DNA from: Prinsepia uniflora
Taxonomy: Eukaryota; Streptophyta; Magnoliopsida; Rosales; Rosaceae
Reading direction: 5' to 3'
DNA: 64,000 bases
Assembly (NCBI GenBank): GCA_032719365.1
Contig: CM064867.1
Location: 59,150,601-59,214,600, forward strand
Below are positions 22,082-34,224 of the stretch, one piece after another. The position numbers were made by a program, and so were the translations under genes. Each line of letters begins with the position of its first letter. Positions within the stretch are counted from its first letter, which is position 1. The notes below the pieces were generated by a model. The model made no database searches. It was not told where the DNA came from and saw nothing but the letters and a program-made list of their open reading frames with translations.

Positions 22082-25000
22082 ACCTTCCCTCCTTAATTAA
22101 TTTCGTCCTTGAAATTCCAACCGACCTAATTCCAACCGTTCTTCCCTCCTTAATTTAGTTTCATTCTCGAAACTCCAATTATCTTGATTCCACATCCACC
22201 TCGTGGAAATAATTCGATCTACCTCGCAACACTTGTACGCTAGTACACCCACTAACCAGAACAATACTTGTCTGCAACCAGACGTACCACTAACACTCAC
22301 GTCGCATCGACTACATTCGACCACGTCGAATGACCATATCCATACGTTCCGAATTGACACTACTTGTCAAATCTACCAAGTCGCTGACACAACCAACTAG
22401 ACGGTTCCTTCCTCAATCACCAATCTAACCTGATGTCTGCTCCCACTGGGAGTCACCAGACCTCACTCAACGATCCACGCTGACACATCTGACAAACTGC
22501 CACCACTTGACAGTCGTTAGTCAAAAACTGACACCATACACTTGTGGTTACACTAACCACCAACTGACTCAACCTGAGTATACACCAACCAACAAATACT
22601 CGACCTGCGTGTAACTACCCATCAGAAATACCATGACCCAACGCATAGTATCCAATGTCTAGTCCACGACCTCAACTAAGTCAATGGTATCGGAGCTAAG
22701 CCGACTACCAACACACTCACGATTGTACCCCCAGTATAACCTAAATACCGTCACCAGGCATCACAAGTCTGCCCGGTATCGTACCTCGAACCACGTACAA
22801 GGTACATACAACTACCCATCAATCATCCCACAACCACCTAGGTTGTAGTCAATTACGTTTCTATAATGGAGTTCATATGTCCAATCCAGTATTAGACAAA
22901 TCTAAACTCCAACCCATCATCTATTCCCAAATCCGAATCTGAATCCGCAATTTCTTAAGAAATCCCGAATCCAAACCCAGAAATCATATCCCTAATCATG
23001 TCCAAATTCGAATCCAAAATTATTATTCCGTAAGCTAGCATTTGGAATAACCATTCCGAACCCAAATCCATAAAAGAAAATCTACAGTCAAGCTCTAGAA
23101 TCAAATCCTGAATCGTCACCCAGAATCCGATTCCAAAACCCAAATCTAGAAATCCTTTTTCAAGTTTCAAAATCAAATCCTGAATCGTCATCCAGAAATC
23201 TAATTCCAAAACTCGAAATCTCGTTCACGTCTACCGAGACGCACTATATCCGAACCTATCGGATACCTGCTCAACCGATCACAACAACACTATCGATTGA
23301 CTTCATAGGGAAGCCAATCACAACACTCACCCATCCAGGGCTGACCCAAATCCGACCATGTCGGAAAACTACTCACCTGAGTAATAAGCCATATGGGATT
23401 CACTTCGAAAAGAAATTCAGTCCCATCCTGCTCTACTCAAACATCCCAGTAAGAGTGATAAACTCTCCACCTATCTGGATCATCAAGATCACGATCCAGA
23501 TCCATAACGATACCCAAGGTCCTAAACCAATTCCCACATCTTAAATATATCAGTCAACGACGAGACACGCCGAGACTGTGGGTTGTCACTGATTACCTCG
23601 TATCGATCCTTGTCATCCCACCTAGGAAAATCAAAGATGAAACAAGACTATGACATCAAAACTCATCCTATGTGAATACAACCAAACTCGCTGCATTCAC
23701 CACGCCATGTAATCCAACATCGTCTGCCACCAAGCAGAAATGAGAAATCTAAGTCATGTAACTTCGATATGCTCAACTCCACCTGATGACCCAAGACAAA
23801 TCCCGGGTTCACCAACCAATACACGATCAGCGTACTGGTGACGCAACCATCCTCTACCGTCATCTACCATCATCTACCATCATCTACCATCATCTACCAC
23901 GGTAGAAACTGAGAAGTCACCCAAAATGACGTCGAAATACCCAATACCAATGCGGAAAACCCGCATTCCTCTCGTCACCTCAATCGCAACCTCTCACGAT
24001 GCCGAAGTTCCAACAAGATTGGAAACAACGTACCCGGACATCAACCATGTGTCCCCTAACCAATTTAACTCTATCTGAGATCCACTCTGGGACCACAGAT
24101 ACTGAACACATACGTAACTCGATGGAGTCAAATCCCGATTCGTGACTCAGCGTCATCACAATTACCGGCACCAGCACCAGCACTAGTACCAGTACCAACG
24201 CACTATCACTAACACTAGTATCAGCACACAGGCATCCACACTAGTATCAGTATCAGCATCGGCACACAGGGTGCAAATCTGACAACCCTGGATCTCCGCT
24301 CATACCAAGCGACGATCGCTTACCTCTGCTCGTATAAGAGAAACTCTGCCTCCCTCGTACCCGACAACCCTGGGTACAGTCACCCTGACATCTCATACGA
24401 GCAAAGGAAACGTCACCTGAACGTCACTGATTCCCCACAATCGTAACTACAACCATTCTCGGTAGTAGCGCCTACCACAGACTCGTGCAGACCTAACTAC
24501 CAGACCTCGCTATCGATATTCGCACCCAATGGAAACAACCGCCCGTATTAACCACTCCGGATCCCACTCATGGATTCCATCGACAAGTACCAACCCTGAT
24601 AACTTGTCCAACCAATCACTAACCAGTCGTAACTCGACTCAACCAATGTCGTCTACCAGGTCGCCCATGACCTTAGTTTTACCAACAATCCATCACAACT
24701 ACGGTAGTACGACGACCAACTAGGTCTAACTGACAAGTACAACCCCGACTGCAGAGTGCAGTCCCAACACAAGCTGACCTGACTAGACCGACTAACGAAT
24801 CCAAATCCGAATAGTCGTCCAAGTCAAACCACTCGTCAACTCACATTTTTGAACCATACACCCAAGGTAGGGTTCCACAATCACACTTAGGGTCACTCTG
24901 AACCCAACTGCAAAAAGTAGCAAACTCAAAAATCTGGCCGATCCAGCGGTATTGACATCATAATGACGTCAATCCAATCCTACCGTAAGTCCAATCAGGA

Positions 25001-25425
25001 TCCTCGAATCCGGCTGCCAACTGCAATAAATCCATCTAACCCAACCAAATTCGACCAACCCATGGTCATAATTCCGAATTGTCGTCAAATCGATCCTACG
25101 ACATCATGAAAGACGATCCCAACTAACCGTCTCACGATCAAACTGCTAACGTACTGTTACGTTCACCTTTCGTAGGGTTCCATACTGTCAACCACGACAG
25201 AACTATGGCAACCCCGGCATCTAGTGCCGAACCAAGACATTCCACGATTCAATCCTACTAACTATCGTACCGGCATCCCAACAATCAGGTTGACCACGAA
25301 CTGTAGCCCATTGAGATATCACATCCTCGACCTACGTAAGGAGTAGTATGCAAAACACGCTCTGTAATTCAGAGTAACACGAGCAACCATGCTCTGATAA
25401 GCAATCCTATGCTCTGATACCACGC
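22082..25425 (-). mobile_element. M element internal region, non-coding (LARD-like)
   Basis: 3.3 kb between two M LTRs, with the polypurine tract (minus-strand GGAGGGAAGGT next to 22081) and primer site (25411-25422) in the right places but no gag or pol motif in any frame. It contains degenerate repeats: GAATCC/AAATCC-rich units at about 22870-23220, a CATCTACCAT run at about 23865-23900, and ACCAGTACCAGC-like units at 24160-24270. Retrotransposons with long LTRs, functional end signals and a long non-coding interior are called LARDs. Mobilisation by a Tekay element is inferred from the shared primer site and polypurine region. Confidence 0.75.
25411..25422 (-). promoter_or_regulatory. primer-binding site of M (initiator tRNA-Met)
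   Basis: Minus-strand TGGTATCAGAGC, three bases from the LTR end CCTGTCA. A second partial copy (TATCAGAGC) follows about 20 bp further in, at 25391-25399. Confidence 0.9.
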
Positions 25426-28400
25426 TGACAGGACCCATCCCAATCCCCCCGGGATTAGTGCGGGATGACCCTGCTCCCGTCTGACACGAAGTGTCAGACA
25501 AGGCATATTTCCGACCTTTGCCCTTCTGGGCTATAAGAGTACGCCAGGATCCGGAGGAGGTATGTGATATCTCGGTCTCTGCTACAGTCCACATCCGATG
25601 TCAACCTGAAGGGCAGTCAAAACATTAAAAGCTGTGAGTGGACAAAACAAAAGTTTATAAAAACATTTTAACGAGAAGACATTTGTACCTTCCACTAAAA
25701 AAGCATGCATGCATTCGAAAACCATTTAACCAAATGGAAACCATATGTGGGAACTAAGCCCAAAACAGAATATAAACCAAGGTCGAAAGGACCACCATAA
25801 AATCGACCATACGGGCCACTGCCCAAATCCATAAGAAACCAATACGGGACTCAACCCATAACCATAAACATACACGAGCCACTACTCAATCCTGTGCACA
25901 CTTGTGCTCACCACATATCAAATCAAATATACGTATATACATATAAGTCACACAACCAATCCTGTCACGGTATCCAAAGCTACGCGCGTGCTACCCGGGT
26001 CTCAATCCGAGTCTTCTCAAAGTCAAGGTCAATGTCCGCAGACCACTGACCCTACCCGAGGTAATAGTAACCATAGCCTTCCTGAGAGTAAGGAACCCAA
26101 CTGGGGGGTGACTCCACTCAGTCGGTGCTCCGTGACTACTCCGGGGTCCACCCAGGCCAACGACCCTCCCCGGAGGAGATAATAGAAGTAAAGGAAGGTA
26201 TATGAATACATATATATACATAACATAAACATTCATGCCCAGTTCCCTTGAACCGTCATGATCCATAACATCCATTAACCAGGGTTTATGCCGGTTCCCA
26301 TAAACCGTCATGAACCAGAATGACCTGACAAAGGTTCATGCCGGTTCCCATAAACCGTCATGAACCACAATGACCTTTCCAGAGTTCATGCCGGTTCCCA
26401 TAAAACGTCATGAACTTGGAAATCCACGTAGGGTCCCTGACCCGAAATCATAAATCATAAAGTAACTGGGTCTCGTGCCCGAACATATGACTCAACTGGG
26501 CACCGGGCCCGATATCTAAGGGTCAGTCACGACTCCGATCATAGTGATGCGTGCAATCATCCATCCAGGACCGCTCTCAATCCTGGTATGTCGCTGTGAA
26601 CGAATCAACCGACGCGACCACCACAAGATCATGGTGCACTCATCACCGATCGCTATCCTGAACCGTCAGCACTCCGAAGTTGAGCCTCCCCAGGCTGCCC
26701 GACCACGAATCGTGCATCGTGACCTCTCTGAAAGGAACACATCCCAATCCGGAGGCGAGCGTCGTATCGTCGATCGCTGTGCACATAGCACCCGTCGCGA
26801 CCACGATTTAGACCCGAAGGTCGTAAATAGCGTCATATGCCCGAGACAAAACCAAATGGGTCTCATACCCGAGTTTATCCATTTGAAATCTAAAACCATT
26901 TCATTTAGACCGATAAAGACATACAGACCCGTATAAGCACCGTATAAGGCTGAAACCTCGAAATACGTGCTTATACGTAACCACATACAAATGCACCCAT
27001 GGCATCATCAAACATGTAATAAAACATATAATAAACATTTATGCATGCACCAATTTAGAAAACAAGGTACACTCACAGACCGTCCGAGTTGCCGCCTCGA
27101 TTTGCGTGCCATACGGCTCCCCGAGCCGATCACCGTCACTGGGACTCCCAAACCTGTCCAAATTGTAATAGAAGGTTACTAACTACTTAATTAACCTCCC
27201 ACTAAAGCCCCGTAATTTTCCCATATTTTTAATTATTTTTAATCCCGAACCTAAACCTTCTGATGCCCCGAAACATATCGAGACGGTGTCCGATCGACAC
27301 GAAACCAGTCCCAAAATTTTCGTTACATTGAATAGAAGATTTCACATGTTGAACACATCACCAAATTATCCCCCATGCGCCCACACGCGCCGCCTGAAGT
27401 GGCTGCGCGTGGGCCTCACGCGCCGCTACAGTACCCGTCTTCAACCTCCGCGACTGGTGCGAACCGGTCCGGTTACTGTGCTGAACCGGCGTAACCGGTT
27501 CAGTGCTCCTACTCCCTCATTTTCGGTCCGTTTGCTCCCATTTCGATTCCTAAATTCCTATTTTCTCCTTTCCAATCTATCCCAATTAACAAAACGACCT
27601 AAAACCCCCTAAATCGATCCCTAAAAATTAACCCCCACGGCCCCTGTTTTTCCCGGCCACCTTCCAGCCTTCCTCCGCCGTGAACCACCCTCCAAATCTT
27701 CCTAAAACAATCCTAGCAACCTATTTAGTTCAACCCACATGTCCAAACCAGCCAATAATAACTAGAAATCGAAAATGGATTAAACGGGCAAAACCGATTA
27801 CCTCGTGCGGGTTTTCTCCTCCTCTCGCCGCCGTAGGCGGCGGTTCAGGCCTCCAGGCCGGCCACCTCAGCTCCCTCAATCTCCTTGGTCCTCTGCCTGG
27901 TCATGGGTGATGGTTGGCTGGGTTTGGGTTGCACGGATAGGAGAAAATGGTGGGTGTGAGATCGGGTATTTGAGTTTGAATGAGGAAAATGAAGATGGAC
28001 GATGCATGAAGGGGAAATGGTGTCCATTGGATGGGTGACACTTGTCACTCATCCATTGGGTATCAGGAAAAATATCTGGGCCCACTAGAGTCCAAAAGTG
28101 AACTCGTTTCGTACTTCGTGCAATAATGCACTTGAACTTCCGTGAACCGTAACTTCGACGTGCCGCCTGTCTACGGATTTGTATTGTCCCCATCTACGTA
28201 ACGGTCTTCGGCCCTCGGCCATCGGATCTCCTGGTCAAAATGCCAACATTTGACCTCCTTTTCACCCAAATTACCAAAATTCCCTTGGGCTTCCGAACGT
28301 CATAACTTCCTCCTCGAACGTCGGAATTGAACGTGCCACCTGTCTATGAACTCGCGACGTCACGAACTACGTCACGGTCATTGGTCAAAGTCCATTTGGC

Positions 28401-28552
28401 CGCCCGATTAAAAAGTCAACGTTTTGCCACCACTAGGGGCAAAACGGTCATTTCGCATCGTTCGTCCGATTTCGCCCAACTAATCACGGATTAGCCTCAC
28501 TAATCGTGATTAGTCACTAATATAATCCTGGAATTTGGGACGGGTCGTTACA
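25426..28552 (-). repeat. M element 5' LTR, complete, 3127 bp
   Basis: Runs on the minus strand from TGTAACGACCCGTCCC (28552) to GGGTCCTGTCA (25426). The pair of CCTGTCTA motifs (+ strand 28166 and 28339) is 173 bp apart. Inverted arms lie at 27066-27077 (one mismatch) and 25632-25643, with the hairpin array between them (about 26233-26510). Beyond 28552 the sequence is the middle of a P gag, so M inserted into a P copy. The duplicated target on the other side has been lost. Confidence 0.9.
26233..26510. repeat. hairpin array in M LTR
   Basis: Units of about 35 bp with outer arms GGTTCATG/CATGAACC and inner CGGTT/AACCG, plus one AGTTCATG/CATGAACT unit, followed by small GGGT...ACCC and GGGC...GCCC hairpins. 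One unit here has lost pairing (AAAACG in place of AAACCG). Confidence 0.8.
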
Positions 28553-28789
28553 AGTAGAGCTTCAGTACCGACAACTGGCAGACCTTATAACCGATCTACC
28601 CATTTCGGTAGGGGTACCTGTTATTTCTGTGGTGAGTTTGGACATATCCGGAGAAATTGTCCACACCAACCGACGGGTGGTAGCCCGAGTGGCAGTCATA
28701 CAGAGCAAGGTTCGGGGATGGCCTCAACCTCTGGAGCTGCAAGTGGGAGGGGAACTGGTAATACTAGAGGTGCACCATGAGGGCGTGGT
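28553..28789 (+). pseudogene. P copy 2: gag C-terminal fragment
   Basis: Begins in mid-gag exactly at the end of the M LTR (SRASVPTTGRPYNRSTHFGR) and includes the zinc knuckle CYFCGEFGHIRRNC. It lacks the stop found at 18736 in copy 1 (CAA in place of TAA) but has its own TGA at 28778. It then jumps to the 3' internal end at GGGCGTGG/TATATTTG, a larger internal deletion than in copy 1. Confidence 0.85.
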
Positions 28790-28903
28790 ATATTTGTAAA
28801 TGTTGTTGTCCTGTTGTATGGTTGTTTTATAAATAAAGTTATTCTATGTTGTTCCATAAATCTTGTGTTTGAATTTCGGGGACGAAATTCTTTAAGGGGG
28901 GAA
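28790..28903 (+). other. P copy 2: 3' internal end, stem-loop and polypurine tract
   Basis: Matches the 18930-19043 region, including GAATTTC/GAAATTC (28871-28877, 28884-28890) and TTTAAGGGGGGAA, then abuts an LTR of a different type at 28904. Confidence 0.8.
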
Positions 28904-29855
28904 TGTGGGACGTCATAACTTTACACGTATATGATTTTACGGAATTACGTGTAAAGGATATTTGGGCTTGAGTCCCGGTTGGTAATGATTTGACTTGGAT
29001 TGGGTCATGGACTTGACTGACATGTTTTGGGATAAGATCCCGGATGGTTTTCATTGTGATTATGATTGTGACTATGGATACCCAGACAATCGGAGCTTGG
29101 GGTGTTCCCAGACGACCGAATCTCGGGGATATGATATGATTGTGATTGTTCCAAGGCAACCGAGGCTAGGGGTGTTCCCAGACGGCTGGTACTCGGGGTG
29201 AGATATATTCCCAGATAGCCGAGGCTTGGGGTGTTCCCAGACGGCTAATACTCGGGGTGATGCGTGCCGGGGCAGTCGGAGCTCGGGGTGACTTCCCAGA
29301 CGACTGAGGCACGGGTTATGGCCTACGCGTAGTGCCGGTGTGACAGTGTAATGGTTTGTGCACTTGTGAATAGTGCGGATTGATTGATTGATTGAGTACT
29401 TGATTGTGACCTTGTGCATGGTATCGTTTGATGTTGATTGTGATTATGTACTGGTATTGAGTACGAGTTCTGGTCTGTTTGGCCAGGTGATTATGTGTTC
29501 GTATGTTTTGGCCTGAGAGCCGAGATTTAACTTGTTATGGGGTTTGGCTGGAAGGCCAGTGTTGGTGTTTCATATGTTTTTCCCTATGCATGCAGGTTTG
29601 ATAACTTGAGGGTAAACAATGTGTTTTGATAAATGTGTTTTAACGAATATATTTTTGTCCACTCACACTTTTCTGTTTTGATGACCCTCCAGGCCGTGGC
29701 ACAACGTTCGGGGCTGATCTCGAGGCGGAGGCATGAGCGGCAGTTATCCCTTGTCTGATAGGTGCTAAAGGCTAGTTTCGGGACTTCAGTTGACTTGTCA
29801 GACGGGAGCAGGATCGGGCACGGTTATCGAGGTCCAGTTGGGACGGGTCCTGTCA
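28904..29855 (+). repeat. variant Tekay-type LTR (X), 5' part missing or replaced
   Basis: Starts TGTGGGACGTCATAAC directly after the polypurine tract and ends GGGTCCTGTCA. The last 280 bp match the P LTR end (GTCCACTCACAC at 29657-29668, CCCTCCAGGCCGTGG, and the GACGGGAGCAGG tail). The front lacks the TGTAACGACCC start and the left inverted arm. The middle holds a repeat of about 50-70 bp built on TTCCCAGACGGCT and CTCGGGGTG (29085-29320). Confidence 0.7.
29072..29325 (+). repeat. TTCCCAGACGGCT...CTCGGGGTG minisatellite in LTR X
   Basis: Five to six degenerate units occupy the position taken by the hairpin arrays in the other LTRs. Pairing is weaker (mainly CCC...GGG and CCGA...TCGG), so this array is only loosely hairpin-like. 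Confidence 0.7.
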
Positions 29856-29863
29856 GGGAAGGT
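29856..29863 (+). other. polypurine remnant between two LTRs
   Basis: Only GGGAAGGT separates the end of LTR X (CCTGTCA) from the start of the next LTR (TGTAACGACCC). It equals the last bases of the P polypurine tract, so nearly the whole internal region has been deleted between the two LTRs. Confidence 0.7.
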
Positions 29864-32278
29864 TGTAACGACCCAGAAATGCGAAAAACGAAAAGTTGGA
29901 AGATTTAAGGAAAATGACGATTTTGCCCCTAGTGATAAGGGCCGAAAGTTGACTTTTTGATCGGGACCTTTTTGGACTTTCTGGGAAGACCGTTGGATAG
30001 GTCTCGGGACGTTGAATCCGTAGACAGGCGGCATGTGTCAATCGAAGTCCGAACGAAAAAGTTATGGGTCTAGAACCAGGAGGGGCATTTTGGTAATTTG
30101 TTATGCTAAGGGTAAAACAGTAATTTGTCTTTAACGGTGCAATTAATTGATATTTTAAATCGACTGATTCAGCTTATGGGATGAGGATGACTACCTAAGT
30201 GACACCTGGTAAGGTTTAATTGAGATTAGTGGCATTGTTTGAATGCCTAACAAGGACAAATCAACCGCCTAATCCTTGTTTAAATTCCTCACTCAGATTG
30301 ATCAAGTATGACAACCAAAGACACAGGGGGATTCAGAGGGACATTGTGAGTGAAAAACGGAAGGGAAACAGTAGAGAAAACAGAGAAGAACCTGTGAACC
30401 CGAGAATAAAAACCCGAAACCGTTCTTGAAGAAATTGAGATTCAATTCTCAAGTTTGAGCTTAACCCATGTCGAATTAAGACTAGAATTAGTCTTCTGGG
30501 ACGATTTCGAGTCGAACCACATCAAAAAGGAAGGCAATTAACGAAGGAATCAACAAGAACAGACCCTGCGACTTCTTTGCAAATTGGAGCTTGAGTTCGA
30601 TTACTTGGAGGTAATGATTCGTGAAATTGATTTCAATTTCGTGATTAGAATGAACGTAGGATGCTTCTGATGTAATTAATTGAAGGAAACAGGTCGATTT
30701 TGGGTAGAACCCGAGTTAGCACCCGTCGGGTTTCGATATTGAGTCGTGGAATTTAGGGCATGGTTTCATCAAATTGAGGTCACATATCAAACATAGATGT
30801 AGAATAGATGAGAATGAGTGAAAGAACTGGAGGAATTGGGTTCAAATTGATAGAAAACAAACCGGGTTGCATCGCGGGTTGCAGACCCGGATACCAGGGA
30901 AACAAGTAACAGGGACGACACTGTAGCTGCACTGTTCATGGCGCGTGACTTTCACGCGCAGCCGCTTGCGGCGACGCGTGAGGGCGCGTGAGTCGTTTTC
31001 TGGGAAAGTGTCCTATAGATGTTTTACTCTATACAGTGTAACGATCATTTTGGAGTTGGTTTCGAGTCGATCACACACCGTCTCGATAATGTTTCGAGGG
31101 TCCGACGGTTTATGTTGTAGTTTACAATAATATTTAAATCCCAGAAAATTATGGGGAAGTTATATGATGTGAATTGAGTTGTTAGTAACCTTGAATAATG
31201 ATTTTGGACAGAATTCAAGGTTTCTGGCAAGTGTCGGAAATTACGGAAACGCGTGCAGCGCGGGAAACGAGCAGTTGGACGGTGTGTGAGTGGACGTTGT
31301 TTTATAAATTGATATACATGCATAGTTAAATATTTTACATGATTTATGGCATGATTTTAATCGCAATGATTTGATATGATTATTGTGTGATTTAATGATT
31401 ATTTTAATCGGTGTTACGGGCATGTTTTTCGAGAAAATGTGAAATGACTGTTTTGGGCGAAAGCTCGGGATTTGTGATTGGTTTGGACTTAGATGAGTTG
31501 GGAAATTGATTGATGGATTTGTGTTTTTTTCGATTATGATTTCACTGTTTTACGTGTATTACATCGTTTAATGCTTTTGCGGATTTACAAAAGTGAGAAA
31601 CGAGATTTGGGCAGGTGACCCCGTGATAATGATTTTGACATGGTTTTACTACTTGATTTGGACTAATGCTTTTAATTGTGTATTGATGTTTCATGCCCCC
31701 AGATGAGTAATTCCTGGGTAGACTTCGGATGTGTAATTCCCGAAGTGACTCCAGATGCGTAATTCCTGGAGGAACCGGATGTGTAATTCCCGGTGAGGCT
31801 GGATGTGTAATTCCCAGCGTGGATGACGACTCTGGATGTGTAATTCCAAGAGGATCCTCGGATGTGTAATTCCCGAGTTATATGTTTTGTTATATGATAA
31901 AATGGTTTTATGAAATGTTTTCACATATTGGGTTTGAGAACCGGGATTTGATGTTTTCATGTGATTTGGCTTTGTTATTCATATGTTTTACCCTATGCAT
32001 GCATGGTTTGATAAAACTGGAGGGTAAACGATGTGCTTTGATAAATGTGTTTTCAATGATATTATTTTTATCCAGTCACACTTTTCTATTTTTGATGACC
32101 CTCCAGGTCGTGGCACGACGTTCGGGGCTAATCGAGAGGCGGAGGCATGAGCAGAAATCAATGCAGTTATCCCTTGTCTGATAGGTGCTGAAGGATACTT
32201 TCGGGACTTCAGCTGACTTGTCAGACGAGAGCCGGACCAAGCACGGTTATCGAGGTCCAGTTGGGACGGGTCCTGTCA
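29864..32278 (+). repeat. P element LTR, complete, 2415 bp
   Basis: Runs from TGTAACGACCCAGAAATG to GGGTCCTGTCA. It contains TAGACAGGCGGCATG near the start, the CpG-rich hairpin GCGCGTGA...TCACGCGC (near 30943), the left inverted arm GTGTGAGTGGA (31284-31294), the hairpin array (31698-31877), the right arm with one change (32071-32081) and an acceptor-like CCCTCCAGG (near 32099). It is the reference copy for the truncated P LTRs at 15655 and 19047. Confidence 0.92.
31698..31877 (+). repeat. tandem hairpin array in complete P LTR
   Basis: Same seven units as at 17185-17364, with the first stem intact (CCCAG/CTGGG), the fourth fully paired (ACCGG/CCGGT) and the sixth broken by one change (CTCTGG/CCAAGAG). 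Confidence 0.9.
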
Positions 32279-32335
32279 TTCGTAGCATGTTTGAAGTTAA
32301 GTATGTATGGAGTAGTTTACATGTGGTATCAGAGC
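32279..32335 (+). promoter_or_regulatory. element C LTR end and primer-binding site
   Basis: After the P LTR, 43 bp ending GTAGTTTACA are followed by TG and TGGTATCAGAGC (32324-32335), a tRNA-iMet type site. This fits the second part of the LTR begun at 15300. A short interior follows (ATGGATCTGAATCAAGG at 32405) and then merges with minus-strand copia B near 32530. Confidence 0.55.
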
Positions 32336-32529
32336 CCCAATCACGCTCTTAGGTCCATATTAAATTATATGATTGATGATTATTTTGTTAGGAGAAAATT
32401 TTTAATGGATCTGAATCAAGGACTAATGAACAGATCCAAATTTTGATTAATGATTATTTTGATTGATGATTAATGATCATAAAAAACAAGGAAAAGTGAG
32501 CAGATTCATATCCGTTCTATGATTATTCA
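32336..32529 (+). other. element C interior remnant
   Basis: About 190 bp rich in TGATTAATGATTATT-like repeats. A possible gag start (MDLNQGLMNRSKF) is followed by a stop. The remainder of element C is not seen, so it is either truncated or a short TRIM-like element. Confidence 0.35.
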
Positions 32530-32969
32530 CCTCTTAGATTGTACTCTTCAACATGTTGTTGATTAGGTGACGCTTGTGTTTGGACTTCAAGTTGAACCTG
32601 AGATGAGTTGGCTCCCTAATCATCATAAGGTTGAGCTTCTAAATCAATTACATCATCTCCTTCATTAGAATCAACATGAATCTTCTATTGTCCTTTGCTT
32701 CTTTCTGTCCAATTCCACATGTTATTTTCATCAAACACCATATCACAACTTATCACAATTTTTTTGATTAATTGGATTGTAGAGTTGGTAAGCTTTTGAT
32801 AACTCACTAACTCCCAAAAAGATACATTTTATACTTTTGTCATCCTGATTCTTCCTTTTCTCATGCAGGTCATGTGCATATGTTACCCATCCAAAAATTC
32901 GAAAGTGATCCATAATGGGCTTCTTCCTACTCCATGCTTCTTGTAGAGTCTTGTTCTTCACAGAGAATG
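32530..32969 (-). pseudogene. copia B integrase C-terminal fragment
   Basis: Minus-strand reading from the Tekay insertion point: FSVKNKTLQEAWSRKKPIMD, HFRIFGWVTYAHDLHEKRKN, DKSIKCIFLGVSELSKAYQL, YNP, then VFDENNMWNW, the conserved end of a copia integrase and the start of the linker to RT. Frame and order continue the fragment at 42664-43581. In-frame stops appear below 32700. Confidence 0.8.
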
Positions 32970-34224
32970 TGTAACACCCCGGACATTCGAGGATTTTAAT
33001 ATTGCAATTTAATGTGTGAATTGACGCTTTTACCCTTGTGATTGATATGGCCAAATTGTTAAATTTTTGATTGATGAGTTAAATGGACTTTGACCTATGA
33101 CCGTGACGTAGTATGGGACGTCACGAGTTCATAGACAGGTGGCACGTCCATTTCGGACGATCAGGGAAAAAGTTATGACTATCAGAAGTTCAGGGGCATT
33201 ACCGTAAGTTGGACTTCACGGGCGAAAATGTTGACTTTTCGTTTGACAATTATTTTTCACGCGACTCAAGGATCGATAGGTAGGCCTCGACGTCCTGAGT
33301 CCGTAGACAGGCGGCACCCCAAAATCGGACTTCGTATGGCTGAGTTACGGGCCTGGGAAGTGAGGGGTATTTTGGTAATTATTGAACCAGGGGCATTTTG
33401 GTCTTTTTGCCCTGGTTACTGTAGCAGACCGCGGGGGACATGGGCGGCACCACCATGTGCGGTGGTTCTATCGTGCAATTGATATTGCTATCATGTGCTG
33501 GAATGTCTGGGTTGTCTTTTGCTTTTAAACGTGGCCTGAGCCGTCCAGCCTGCACGATCAATTGATTAATTCAAGATCGAAGCTTTTCGGGGAACACTTT
33601 GCAGTGGACAATTGGACACCCACGAGCCTCTAGGACGGTTTGAAATTGTTTAAAACCAATTAGAACGTGCTTGAGCATCACTCTGATGCTGTTATAACTA
33701 AGAACGGGTGAGGGAAACCAGAGAAGCCATTTCTGGAAAAATTGGAGGGAAAATCAGTGTTTAATTTCTACGGTGTGTTGGGCCAATCTAATCGCAGAGT
33801 AAGCTTTCTGGGAGTATTTGGAACACAACCATATCAAAGTCGAAGGCAACCAGCCACGGGTGAGCTGGGACGGTGACTACCGTGTTCAGAAGAATTTCAG
33901 AGTTTGGACGACTACTTCCAGGTGAGTGTTGATTCAATTGAGTGTGTTTTCCAGTTCGTTGTGATACTATGATGCTTCATGTAAGGTTAATTTGATTTCG
34001 GTTTAGAAACCAGTGAGTTGGGGTGATCAACCCGTTTGGATGATCACGGGTCGAAGGGCCGTTTGGGGATTCGATTTGGCAAATTAATAACCCAGAACTT
34101 AAATTCAATGTTTAATTAACATGTTAGGATCAAATTGGATTGAAATCGAGTAGGAATTGATGGGTAATTAACCGGGTCAAGCCGCGGGTGGCAGGCCCGA
34201 ATTACAGACAAACGGGTGAAGGTG

